The position numbers and the translations under genes are program-made. From NCBI GenBank assembly GCA_016717855.1, contig JADKEV010000068.1, positions 1-19,296 of the forward strand: a stretch of DNA of 19,296 nucleotides, in the 5' to 3' direction. The stretch comes from Betaproteobacteria bacterium. GTDB taxonomy: Bacteria > Pseudomonadota > Gammaproteobacteria > Burkholderiales > Casimicrobiaceae. Numbering within the stretch: the stretch's first letter is position 1; every line of letters begins with the position of its first letter. A model generated the notes under the pieces. It saw nothing but the letters and a program-made list of their open reading frames with translations, did no database searches and had not been told where the DNA came from. Below, in pieces: positions 7,992-16,111 of the stretch.

Positions 7992-9516
7992 ATGCCGACC
8001 CTCCCTCCCCGCATCGCAATCCTGGGTTTCTCGATCGAATGCAACCGGTTTTCGCCGGTGACCACTGCCGCCGACTTCGGCAAGCGCGCGGACATCCGCG
8101 GCGACGAAATCGTGCGGCAGGCGCGCGGCGGTCCGTGCCGGGCATCGGCGGATCTGCCGGGATTTTTCGAGCAAATGGATCGCAGCGGTCCGTGGACACC
8201 GGTGCCGCTGCGCCTGGCCGTCGCGCAGCCGGGCGGCCCGGTCGAGCAGGCGTACTTCGACGCCTTTGTCGCCGAAATCGAGCAGGGACTGGCGGCGGCC
8301 CTGAGCGACGGGAGGCTCGACGGCGTGTTCATCGTCGCCCATGGCGCTGCGCTGAGCACCGGTTCCGATGATCCGGATGGCGACCTGTACGCAATGATCC
8401 GGCGCAGGGTCGGGCCGGGTGTTCCCGTGATCGGCACGTTCGACCTGCATGCGAATGTGTCGCGGAAGATGACCGACAATCTCGATGTCTTCGTCGGCTA
8501 TCTGGAGAATCCGCATACCGATATCCGCGAGCGCGGCGTCGAGGCGGCGCGGCACATGCGCGCACTGCTCGGAGGCATGCGCACCGTGGTGGCCATGGTC
8601 AAGCTGCCGCTGGCGCCGCCGACGATCACGCTGCTCACCGCCGCCGGTCCGTACAGCGAGATGATCCGCTACGGTCAGACGCTGGTCGGCGGCGACATCC
8701 TCAATGTGTCGATCATGGCCGGTTTTGTCTATGGCGACTGCCCGAAAAACGGCTATACGGCCGTCGTGACCGCGAAGAACGGCAACCGCCGCGCGGCGTT
8801 CGAAGTCGCGCGCGGGATTTGCGAGCGGACATGGGCGATGCGCGAGCGCTTCAGCAAGTCCATTACCGGCCTCGAGGACGCGGTCGGGCGCGCAGTCGAC
8901 ACGGGAACGGACATGGCGGCGGCCCCGATCCTGCTCGCCGACGTTGCCGACAATCCGGGCGGCGGCGGCCGCGGCAACACGACCTGGCTGTTGCGGGCGC
9001 TGGTCGAAGCCGATGCGCAGGGCGTGGTCATCGGCGTCTTCAACGATGCGGCGCTGGCCGCTGAAGCGCATGCCCTCGGGATCGGCGCCACGTTCGAGGC
9101 GCGCTTCAACCGGGCGGAGGACCATCCGTTCTCGTTGCCATACGCAGGAACGGCCACCGTGATGGCGCTCTCCGATGGCGCGTATACCGGGCGCCGCGGC
9201 GTGGCCAGGGGCGTTCGCTCGTCGATGGGGCCGTCGGCGTTGCTGCGGATCGGTGGAACAGGCGGGGTGAGCGTCGCAGTCATCTCGAACCGGCAGCAGT
9301 GCATGGACCCGATGCAGTTGGAGATCTTCGGCGTCGACATCGCCGCCGCGCGAACCGTCGTGCTGAAGAGCCGGGGCCATTTCCGCGCCGGCTTCGATGA
9401 GTTCTTCACGCCCGACCGGATCATCGAGGTCGATTGTCCGGGCCTGACTTCACCGTCGCTGCACAGCTTCGAATGGACCAGGCGTGTTGCTGGCCGGTGC
9501 GAAGGAGAAAGTGTAG
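7992..9516 (+). CDS. M81 family metallopeptidase (MlrC-like), first copy, 3' end altered
   Basis: MlrC proteins are zinc enzymes first known from breakdown of linearised microcystin; most homologues have unknown substrates. The ATG at 7992 gives IAILGFSIECNRFSP. The expected metal-site residues are present: Glu16 (SIECNRFS), His117 (AHGA), Asp151 and His153 (FDLHANV) and His175 (PHTD). The spacing of the last four equals that in the second copy. The C-terminal domain (DVADNPGGGGRGNTTWLL, NRQQCMDP, IEVDCPGLTSPSL) is complete to about 9480. After SFEWTRR the frame does not stop and runs on to 10178 over the next gene. A one-base shift near 9480 would give a TAG at 9514-9516, which I use as the end. 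The usual short Pro-rich C-terminus is missing. It lies 63 bases after dppF in the same operon. Confidence 0.82.
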
Positions 9517-9665
9517 GATGGGTGAGGCAGCGAACCACAGCGGACGACGCGGGTAATTGTCACCGTGCGTTTGGCGTTCGTGCCATGCCGCCAGATGGGT
9601 ATCCTCGACGCGTTGGTTGCTGCGCGACCACCTATGGAGCCATCCGCCGACTCAACCATAGGAGT
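9507..9665. repeat. Probable dispersed repeat between the two MlrC genes
   Basis: This stretch has no coding signal. It contains TAGGATGGGTGAGG (9514-9527) and GATGGGTATC (9594-9603), which resemble the ends of a GTAGGATGGGT...-type intergenic repeat that I recall from proteobacterial genomes. The link to a known repeat is from memory. Only one copy is in the window, so repetition cannot be shown. The element starts where the first MlrC gene loses its normal ending. Confidence 0.3.
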
Positions 9666-9669
9666 TTTC

Positions 9670-11144
9670 ATGCGCCTCTTTTCCGCCACCATCGCCACGG
9701 AAACCAATACCTTCTCCCCGCTGCCGACCAGCATCGAGGCCTTCAAGGAAAGCGTCTTCCTGCGGCCCGGCGAACATCCCGACGACGCGCCGCGCATGTG
9801 CACCGCGCCGCTCTTCGTCGCCCGCAAGCGCGCGGCGAAGGATGGCTTCACGCTGATCGAGGGCAGCTGCTTTGCCGCGAGCCCGGCCGGCAAGGTCAAT
9901 CAGGCCGACTACGAATTCATGCGCGACGAGGTGCTGGCCCAGTTGCGCGCGGCGCTCCCGCTCGACGGCGTGCTGTTCGGGCTGCACGGCGCGATGGTCG
10001 CGCACGGCTACGACGACGTCGAAGGCGACCTGCTGGAGCGGGCGCGCGCGATCGTCGGCGCCGGGGTCGTGATCGGCGTCGAACACGATCCGCACTGCCA
10101 CATGACGCTAAAGCGGATCTCCAACTGCGACATCATGATCTGCTACAAGGAGTTTCCGCATACCGACGTCGCGGATAGGGCCGAAGACCTGCTGGATCTG
10201 GTGCTGCGCACCTTGCGCGGCGAGATCAAGCCGGTGATGTCGCTGTACGACTGCCGGCAGATCGGCAGCTACCCGACGACCCTGCCGCTGATGCGCGGCT
10301 TCGTCGACAGGATGTTTGCGCTCGAAGGCAGGGACGGCATCCTGTCGGTGTCGGCGATCCATTGTTTTCCGTACGCCGATGTTCCCGAAATGACCAGCCG
10401 CATCCTGGTGGTGGCCGATGGCGACAAGGCCCGCGCCGACGCGCTCGCGACCCGCCTGGGCGAAGAGTTCGTCTCGATGCGCGGCAAGACGATGCCGCAG
10501 TTCCTGACGCCGGCGGATGGCGTGAAGGCGGCGATGGACGAGCCCGCAAGGGCGGACCGGTAGTCGTCGCCGACCCGGCCGACAACGCGGGCGGCGGCGC
10601 GCCCACCGATAACACCACGATCCTCCGCCAGCTGATCGCGATGAACGCGCAAAGCGCCGCGATAGGCCCGATCTGGGACCCGATCGCAGTGCGGCTCTGT
10701 TTCGATGCCGGGGTCGGCGCCCGTTTTCCGCTGCGCATCGGCGGCAAGATCGGCCCCGCGTCCGGCCAGCCGGTCGATGCGATGGTGGAGGTGACCGCGG
10801 TCGCCACCGATTGCTGGCAGACCTTCGGGCCCACGCAAGTGCCGCTGGGCAACTGCGCCGCCGTGAAGATCGGCGGCGTCGAAGTGGTATTGATCACCAA
10901 GCGCACCCAGGCCCTGGGCCTCGAGTTGTTCTCCAACGTGGGCATCGATCCGCTGGCGCGGAAAATCCTGGTCGTGAAGTCGACCAATCACTTCATGGGC
11001 AAGTTCGGGCCGATCGCCAGGCGGGTCATCTACATCGAGTCCGACGGACCGCTGGCGCGCGACTATCGCAAGATGGTGTACACGAAGGTCAAGCGGCCGA
11101 TCTGGCCGCTGGATGTCGACACGAAACCCGGCCTGATATTCTGA
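9670..11144 (+). CDS. M81 family metallopeptidase (MlrC-like), second copy, one frameshift
   Basis: The ATG at 9670 follows AGGAG (9660-9664). The N-terminus RLFSATIATETNTFSP is the standard MlrC start. Metal-site residues are Glu11 (ATETNTFS), His106 (LHGAM), Asp140 and His142 (HDPHCHM) and His164 (PHTD). The 106-140 and 142-164 spacings equal those of the first copy. The frame breaks near 10540: as given, the protein stops at 10563 after 297 residues, but adding one G (GAGGCCCGC) continues it as ARKGGPVVVADPADNAGGGA through to WPLDVDTKPGLIF at 11144. The repaired length is about 491 residues, normal for the family. Sequencing error is the simplest reading. The two copies differ widely, so they are probably old paralogues with different substrates or roles. 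The amidase starts 23 bases downstream. Confidence 0.85.
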
Positions 11145-11167
11145 ACCGGACATTGGAGCGCAACACC

Positions 11168-12655
11168 ATGGCTATCCCCTCGCTGGTCGCATTGCCGGCA
11201 ACCGAACTGCGCCGGCTGATCGGCATCAAAGAAATCTCGCCGGTCGAATTGCTGGACGCGTGCATCGCCCGGATCGAGGCGCTCGATCCGGCCGTCAATG
11301 CGATGGCGGCCCGCGCCTTCGAGCGTGCCCGCACCGAGGCCCGGGCGGCCGAGGCCGCGGTGCTCAACGGTGACGCGCTGGGCCGCCTGCACGGCCTGCC
11401 GATCGGCATCAAGGATCTGCAGGACACCGCGGGCCTGCTGACCACGCACGGCTCGCCGCTCTACAAGGACAATGTTCCCGCGGCGGACTCCGCACAGGTG
11501 GCGCTGGTGCGGGCGGCGGGGGCGATCGTCACGGCGAAGACCAATGTCCCGGAGTTCGGCGCCGGTGCCAATTCGCGCAACCCGGTGTGGGGCGCCACCG
11601 GCAATCCGTTCGACCCGACGTTGATTGCCGGCGGCTCGTCGGGCGGATCGGCCGCCGCGCTGGCCACCGGCATGCTCCCGCTGTGCACCGGGTCGGACAC
11701 CGGCGGATCGCTGCGCCTGCCGGCGGCGATCTGCGGCGTTGTTGGGTTCCGGCCTTCTCCCGGCCTGGTACCGATGGATGGCCGTCCGCTCGGCTGGACG
11801 CCGATCTCGGTGCTGGGTCCGATGGGACGAACGGTGGCCGATGCCCGGATGTTGTTTGCGGCCCAGTTGGGCGTCGACAGCCGCGATCCGCTCTCGCATG
11901 CGCTCGATCCCCAAGCGGCCGCGCACGCGCGGCTTTCGGATCTGGGCCGCCTGAGGGTTGCGTGGACCACCGACTTCGGCCAGTGTCCGGTCGGCGCGGA
12001 GATTCGCGGCGTGATGCGCCGGCGGATGGCGGCGATGCGGCACCTGTTCCGCGCCGCCGACGAGATCGCGTTCGACATGGGCGAGGCCGATCGCTGCTTC
12101 GATGTGATCCGGGCGCTGAATTTTCTGGAACGCCACAAGCACGCGTACGACCACGACCGGGCGCGGCTTGGGCCCAACATCATTGCCAACTACGAGGCGG
12201 GCAGCGCGATGTCGCTTGCCGATGGCGCATGGGCGCACGCCGAGCAGACGCGGATTTTCCGGCGCTTTCAGCAGACGTTTCGCGACTACGACGTGGTCAT
12301 GGCGCCGACCGTGCCGGTCTCGCCCTTTCCGTGGACGCAGTTGTACCTGGCCGAGCTGGAAGGTCAGCCGCTGAAGAACTACTACCACTGGCTGGCCCTG
12401 GCCTACGTCGTCACGCTGGCGACCAATCCGGCCATCGTGTTGCCCTGCGGGGTCGACGGCCACGGGATGCCCTTCGGCCTGCAGGTGGTCGGCCGCTTCG
12501 GCGGGGACATCGAACTGCTGGACATTGCCTGTGCGATGGAGCGCGCGTTTGAAGGCATTGCGGACTTGAGGCGGCCGCTTCCGGATATCGGTGGGCTGGC
12601 GGCGCCGCGGCCGGAGCTGAAGTCGATCGTGACGGACCCGCCGTCCAGGCGTTGA
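11168..12655 (+). CDS. Amidase signature family amidohydrolase
   Basis: This is a 495-residue amidase that would hydrolyse a carboxamide to acid plus ammonia or amine; the substrate is unknown. The ATG at 11168 follows GGAG (11155-11158). The Ser-cisSer-Lys triad is visible: Lys82 in GIKDLQDT, the cis-Ser at 157 or 158 in AGGSSGGSAAALA, and the nucleophile Ser181 in GSDTGGSLRLPAA. The C-terminal part (APTVPVSPFPW, NPAIVLPCG, PFGLQVVGR) is normal for amidases and there is no signal peptide, so it is cytoplasmic. It is the last gene of the transporter/MlrC operon and converges on the next gene with only four bases between stops. GatA of the tRNA amidotransferase is less likely because no gatB or gatC is nearby. 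Confidence 0.93.
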   Translation: MAIPSLVALPATELRRLIGIKEISPVELLDACIARIEALDPAVNAMAARAFERARTEARAAEAAVLNGDALGRLHGLPIGIKDLQDTAGLLTTHGSPLYKDNVPAADSAQVALVRAAGAIVTAKTNVPEFGAGANSRNPVWGATGNPFDPTLIAGGSSGGSAAALATGMLPLCTGSDTGGSLRLPAAICGVVGFRPSPGLVPMDGRPLGWTPISVLGPMGRTVADARMLFAAQLGVDSRDPLSHALDPQAAAHARLSDLGRLRVAWTTDFGQCPVGAEIRGVMRRRMAAMRHLFRAADEIAFDMGEADRCFDVIRALNFLERHKHAYDHDRARLGPNIIANYEAGSAMSLADGAWAHAEQTRIFRRFQQTFRDYDVVMAPTVPVSPFPWTQLYLAELEGQPLKNYYHWLALAYVVTLATNPAIVLPCGVDGHGMPFGLQVVGRFGGDIELLDIACAMERAFEGIADLRRPLPDIGGLAAPRPELKSIVTDPPSRR

Positions 12656-12659
12656 TCCG

Positions 12660-13874
12660 TCAGGTCAGTATCGCCCGCACCCGTTCGGCAATCGCGCGCT
12701 CGTCGCCGGGTTTGAGGGCGACGGGACTGAACAGCACCTTGCCCTCATGGGTGCGCGAGGGGTTCGCGTGCACGGACGGCTCGCCGTCCTGCAGGCGCCG
12801 GACAAGGTCAAGAGCGGTCATGCCGGCCGCGACTTCGTCCAGCGCCAGGTGAACCAGTGGAACCGAAGCGCCGCGGCGATCGCGGACCAGGCTTGCGCTC
12901 GCGTTGGGAATGCCGGCAAGCCCGGCCAGCAGACCTTCCATCTGTTTGTCCCACCGGGCGATGCGGGCCGCGTCGGTTTCCGCGGTGAAGCACTCAAGCG
13001 CCACCAGCAAGCCGACAATCGCCTCCTTGCCGACCTTGGCCGGCCGGCCTATCCCGTGTTGCGGCAACCCGGGGAGGCGCGACTTGTCGAAGAGCGCCGG
13101 CGGCGGATTCCATAGTTCCCAGTAGATGTCCTGGTCCAGGTGCTGCAGTGCCGCTGCCATGACGAGGTCCCTCTTGCCGCACAGGATCCCCGATGCCTGC
13201 GGCCCCCCGATCGCCTTGCCACCGGAGAAACAGACCAGATCCGCGCCCTCGGCGATGAACCGGCGCAAGTTCGCGGCCGGCGGCAATTGCGCCGCCGCGT
13301 CCACCAGCACCGGCACGCCTTGCGCATGGGCGGCGGCAACCACGTCGGGCAGCGCCGGCCGCGCGTCTGTGCCGGCGACGTAGAGCACGGCTGCCGTATT
13401 TTCAGTGATCTCGGCGGCGATTTCCCAGGCTTCGGTGTCGCGCACGCCGGCGCCCGAGTACCGGTCGGAGATGCCGGCCTCGACCAGCGACACCCCTGCC
13501 GCGCGAACCGCGTGATCATAGAAATTGCGATGACTGCGCGACGACGACCTCGTTTTCATGCCGCGCGTATCGGGCAGGCGGTTCATGCGCGAGGGATCCA
13601 GGCCGGTCACACAAGCCGCGGTTCCGAGCAACAGGGCAGCGGCGGCGCCCGCGGTGACATAGCCGGCTTCGGCTCCGGTGTATCCGGCGATCAGCTCGGA
13701 TGCGCGGGCTTCGAGCGTGGCCATGTCCACGGTCCACTGCGTCGCCTCGCGCATCGCATCGGCGACTTCCGCGCGCATGATGCCGCCCGAGAGCCGCGTT
13801 GCGGTCGTGTGCGCATTGATGACCGTCGGCACCCCGAGGCGGTCGTAGATGCTGAGGGAGGTAGACGTGGTCAT
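12660..13874 (-). CDS. SelA-like PLP-dependent enzyme (aminotransferase fold type I)
   Basis: The 404-residue protein belongs to the SelA/DgaE-like group of fold type I PLP enzymes, which includes D-glucosaminate-6-phosphate ammonia lyase. Many members act on amino acids by elimination. The N-terminus IYDRLGVPTVINAHTTATRL is characteristic. The PLP lysine is Lys220 in CFSGGKAIGGPQASG, and Asp192 in LVDAAAQLPP would bind the pyridine nitrogen. It is not a true selenocysteine synthase by context, since no selB or selD is near. Residues 107-113 look locally out of frame (KTRSSSR where the antiparallel frame gives NEVVVAQ), which suggests compensating small indels near 13536-13556. The gene converges with the amidase and diverges from the VOC gene across 70 bases, so its product may work on something released by the upstream operon. 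Confidence 0.85.
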   Translation of the reverse strand: MTTSTSLSIYDRLGVPTVINAHTTATRLSGGIMRAEVADAMREATQWTVDMATLEARASELIAGYTGAEAGYVTAGAAAALLLGTAACVTGLDPSRMNRLPDTRGMKTRSSSRSHRNFYDHAVRAAGVSLVEAGISDRYSGAGVRDTEAWEIAAEITENTAAVLYVAGTDARPALPDVVAAAHAQGVPVLVDAAAQLPPAANLRRFIAEGADLVCFSGGKAIGGPQASGILCGKRDLVMAAALQHLDQDIYWELWNPPPALFDKSRLPGLPQHGIGRPAKVGKEAIVGLLVALECFTAETDAARIARWDKQMEGLLAGLAGIPNASASLVRDRRGASVPLVHLALDEVAAGMTALDLVRRLQDGEPSVHANPSRTHEGKVLFSPVALKPGDERAIAERVRAILT

Positions 13875-13944
13875 GAGTTGTGCGGATGATACCGCGAAAG
13901 CCTGCGGCCTCCGGGCGGGCCGCGAACAATGAGGGAGAACGCTC

Positions 13945-14340
13945 GTGATCGACCACCTGGACCACCTTGTACTGACGACGGCCCACGAGGCCGCGTGTAT
14001 CCGCTTCTACACAGACGTGCTGGGCATGCAGCTCGAGTCGTTCGCCAGTGGCACGCCGCCGGTCGAGCGCAAGTCGTTCAGGTTCGGCAACCAGAAGATC
14101 AACCTGCACGTCAAAGGACGCGAGTTCGAGCCGAAGGCGCATACGCCCGTGCCGGGCGCGCTGGACCTCTGCTTCATCGCCGCGACTCCGCTGGATGCGG
14201 TCGTCGCCCTGCTCGCAGCGACTGGAACGCCGATCATCGAGGGGCCCGTCATGCGCACGGGCGCGACCTCGAAGATCCGGTCGGTGTACGTGCGCGACCC
14301 GGATCTGAATCTGATCGAGATTTCCGAGCGGGCGGGTTAG
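13945..14340 (+). CDS. VOC family protein (glyoxalase/dioxygenase fold)
   Basis: The small 131-residue protein starts with GTG at 13945 after GAGGGAGA (13931-13938). The start IDHLDHLVLTTAHEAACIRF and the segments FYTDVLGMQ, FRFGNQKINLHVKGREFEPK, LCFIA and SVYVRDPDLNLIEISE are the usual order of a single-domain vicinal-oxygen-chelate protein. Candidate metal ligands are His7, His55 and Glu125. Members of this subgroup are often labelled virulence or glyoxalase-like proteins without known substrates, so no reaction is assigned. It is divergent from the PLP gene and may share its control region. Confidence 0.88.
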   Translation: MIDHLDHLVLTTAHEAACIRFYTDVLGMQLESFASGTPPVERKSFRFGNQKINLHVKGREFEPKAHTPVPGALDLCFIAATPLDAVVALLAATGTPIIEGPVMRTGATSKIRSVYVRDPDLNLIEISERAG

Positions 14341-14390
14341 GCGCCGCCGGGGCGCGGGGGCGATGCCGGGCGCCACAGCGCCTTTCCCAG

Positions 14391-14574
14391 AGCTCCGCGG
14401 GATCAACGCGCGCATTCGACGCATACTGGACCTGATCGATCAGACGACGGGCACAGCGATGTTCCCGGAATGCCTTGCCCTCTCAGGGGGCAATGCCGTG
14501 TCGGGTACTGGCGCATGACGTTCCGCTTTGTCGGTGAGGATGCGACCGATCTGAATCTGGAGGACTATCACTGA
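14391..14574 (+). pseudogene. higB: HigB/RelE-type toxin remnant
   Basis: Only fragments of a HigB-type mRNA-cleaving toxin remain. Bases 14393-14465 read LRGINARIRRILDLIDQ, similar to the mid-region helix of HigB. A shifted frame then reads PLRGQ, followed by YWRMTFRFVGEDATDLN and LEDYH with a stop at 14572-14574, which is the classic HigB C-terminus. The N-terminal third and the segment before the WRMTF motif are missing or scrambled. The stop overlaps the next gene's ATG (TGATG), the usual toxin-first order of HigBA modules. Loss of the toxin is the likely natural event here, because more than a single indel is needed to repair it. Confidence 0.7.
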
Positions 14575-14885
14575 TGGCAAAGTCTTTGAGGAATCCGAAT
14601 CGCCGTCCCACGCACCCAGGTGAAATCCTGCGTGAGGACGTGTTGCCGGCACTGAAGCTGACGCAAAAAGAACTCGCAGATCGGCTGGGGGTTTCCCGCC
14701 TGACGGTATCGGACATCCTGCACGAAAAGCGCGGCGTATCGCCCGACATGGCGATTCGCCTGGGAAAGCTGCTCGGCAATGGTCCTGATATCTGGCTGCA
14801 ATGCAGCAAGCGCTCGACGTGTGGACGCTGGAACAGCAAGGTGGATATGAACAGATCGAGCGGCTTGAAGCGGCATGACGTTTGA
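14574..14885 (+). CDS. higA: HigA-type antitoxin (XRE-family HTH), C-terminus frameshifted
   Basis: This is the DNA-binding antitoxin of the module, which would autoregulate the operon and block the toxin. The ATG is at 14574. RRPTHPGEILREDVLPAL is the standard HigA start, and the HTH (TQKELADRLGVSRLTVSDIL) is at about residues 30-50, followed by GVSPDMAIRLGKLLGNGP and WLQ. After that the frame as given reads CSKRSTCGRW, which is not HigA-like. The other frame gives QQALDVWTLEQQ and ERLEAA with a stop at 14876-14878. One A missing from the run at about 14800 explains this, so the true end is probably 14878 and the full length about 101 residues. Confidence 0.85.
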   Translation: MAKSLRNPNRRPTHPGEILREDVLPALKLTQKELADRLGVSRLTVSDILHEKRGVSPDMAIRLGKLLGNGPDIWLQCSKRSTCGRWNSKVDMNRSSGLKRHDV

Positions 14886-14906
14886 ACCGCTTGCGGAGAT
14901 TACAGC

Positions 14907-15587
14907 CTAGAACGTACACCCCTTCGCCCGCAGCGCTTCGTCGACCCAGCGCCGGTCGGCCTTGCCTTTGGCGATGCTCTTCAGGATCGCCGCTTCTTCC
15001 TTCGCCTTGGCCTGGGCAAGCTTCAGCACGGTGGGCGCATCGGCGAGGGCAATCGCCACGAGGCCGTCGGCATCGCCGACCACGATGTCGCCGGGACCCA
15101 CCACCATGCCGCCGACCGATATCGGCACGTTGATCTCGCCGGGTCCGTTCTTGTACGGCCCGCGGTGCGTCACGCCGCGCGCGTAGACCGGAAAGCGCGC
15201 GCCCCCGAGCTCGGCCGAGTCGCGGATCGCCCCGTCGATCACCATGCCGGCCAAGCCGCGACTGGCCGCCAGGCTGCTCATGATGTCGCCAATGATCGCG
15301 ATGGTGATCTCCCCGCCGGCGTCGACCACGATGACATCGCCCGGGAGCGCGATGTCGATCGCCTTGTGCACCATCAGATTGTCGCCCGGGGGCACCCGCA
15401 CGGTAAGCGCCTGGCCGAGCATCTGCCCGCTCCTGGTCATCTTGTGCATCGGGCGCAGGCCCGAAGCCGCTGGCATGCGGTTCATGCTGTCCGACAGATG
15501 CGCGACGACGACGCCGCGGAACTGCCTGATCAGGGACGCGGGCACCCGCGGGGGCGCTGGCAGGATGCGAAAGCCGATGTTGGTCAT
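14907..15587 (-). CDS. RraA-like protein, 4-hydroxy-4-methyl-2-oxoglutarate aldolase family
   Basis: The 226-residue protein belongs to the RraA/HMG aldolase family. Members cleave 4-hydroxy-2-oxo acids to pyruvate or decarboxylate oxaloacetate, while a few bind RNase E instead. The ATG complement is at 15585-15587. Key segments are VVVAHLSDSMNRM, VPPGDNLMVHKAID, PGDVIVVDAGGE (81-92), GLAGMVIDGAIRDSAEL (111-127, with the metal-linked Arg122-Asp123 pair) and GEINVPISVGGMVVGPGD. The longer in-frame upstream extension overlaps the spacer after the cupin and is not family-like. The gene follows the cupin by 56 bases on the same strand. The catabolic setting favours an aldolase over an RNase E inhibitor. 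The stop lies 28 bases from the antitoxin end, so the two genes are convergent. Confidence 0.88.
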   Translation of the reverse strand: MTNIGFRILPAPPRVPASLIRQFRGVVVAHLSDSMNRMPAASGLRPMHKMTRSGQMLGQALTVRVPPGDNLMVHKAIDIALPGDVIVVDAGGEITIAIIGDIMSSLAASRGLAGMVIDGAIRDSAELGGARFPVYARGVTHRGPYKNGPGEINVPISVGGMVVGPGDIVVGDADGLVAIALADAPTVLKLAQAKAKEEAAILKSIAKGKADRRWVDEALRAKGCTF

Positions 15588-15643
15588 TGGATGCTCGATG
15601 GAGTGTTGGCGCATCGCTCGGCGGACGAGGCTTGGCCCACCGC

Positions 15644-16027
15644 TTACTTCTCGATCCTGGCGGCTCCGAAACCGCTGCCGGCCTGCTTGTACTCGGCACG
15701 CGGCGGGCTGAAGATGTCCAGCACCAGGGCGCCGGACGGACCGCCGCGAATCCCGTGCATCACGCCGCCCGGCGTGTGCCAGAAGTCGCCCACCGCGCAT
15801 TCGATTTCTTCGCCCCCCTGTATCCGCGTGCAGGTCCCTTCGAGCATGACGCCCCACTGCTCTTCGGGGTGGCTGTGGACGGTCCCGGTCGCGCCGGCAT
15901 CGATCCGGACGACCGAAAGCATCGCGTGCTCACCAGGGAAGACGCGCGTTGCGATGCCCTCGGCGAGCACCCGCGGGATGCCGCGCGAGTCACCCTCCAG
16001 CTGAAACACCCATGACGCCTTGCTCAT
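15644..16027 (-). CDS. Small cupin-domain protein
   Basis: This is a 127-residue single-domain cupin. The ATG complement is at 16025-16027 (MSKASWVFQLEGDSRGIPR). Metal-binding cupin motifs are clear: VHSHPEEQWGVMLEG (His51, His53 and Glu56 or Gln57) and HTPGGVMHGI (His91). Small cupins like this can be enzymes or ligand sensors, and no specific reaction can be given. It is the first gene of a two-gene minus-strand unit with the RraA-like aldolase, and it is transcribed from the same 174-base region as the Bug gene on the other strand. Confidence 0.85.
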   Translation of the reverse strand: MSKASWVFQLEGDSRGIPRVLAEGIATRVFPGEHAMLSVVRIDAGATGTVHSHPEEQWGVMLEGTCTRIQGGEEIECAVGDFWHTPGGVMHGIRGGPSGALVLDIFSPPRAEYKQAGSGFGAARIEK

Positions 16028-16111
16028 CCGATTCTCCGGTTCCAACTCAAGAACTCCAGCCGCCGAAGGACGCCGGCGGAATCGCGGGCCGTCGATGCGG
16101 CGGCGCTCTCG

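Noticed and set aside
6261..9380. Very long open frame (1039 codons) on the minus strand
   Set aside because: It lies opposite dppD, dppF and the first MlrC gene, whose motifs are unambiguous. The translation is rich in Arg, His and Gln without domain motifs, as expected for an antisense frame in GC-rich DNA.
9517..10178. Extension of the first MlrC protein across the second MlrC gene
   Set aside because: The extra 220 codons are an out-of-frame reading of the second MlrC gene and look unlike any M81 C-terminus. The stop has been lost through an indel or insertion.
11063..12463. 466-codon minus-strand open frame
   Set aside because: It is opposite the amidase, which has its full catalytic triad. 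The antisense product has no recognisable domain.
12660..13874. Selenocysteine synthase (true SelA)
   Set aside because: No selB, selD or tRNA-Sec is present. SelA-like PLP enzymes of catabolic function share the same fold and motifs.
14860..14906. Rho-independent terminator between the antitoxin and RraA genes
   Set aside because: AAGCGG and CCGCTT could pair, but the loop is long and no T-run follows on either strand.
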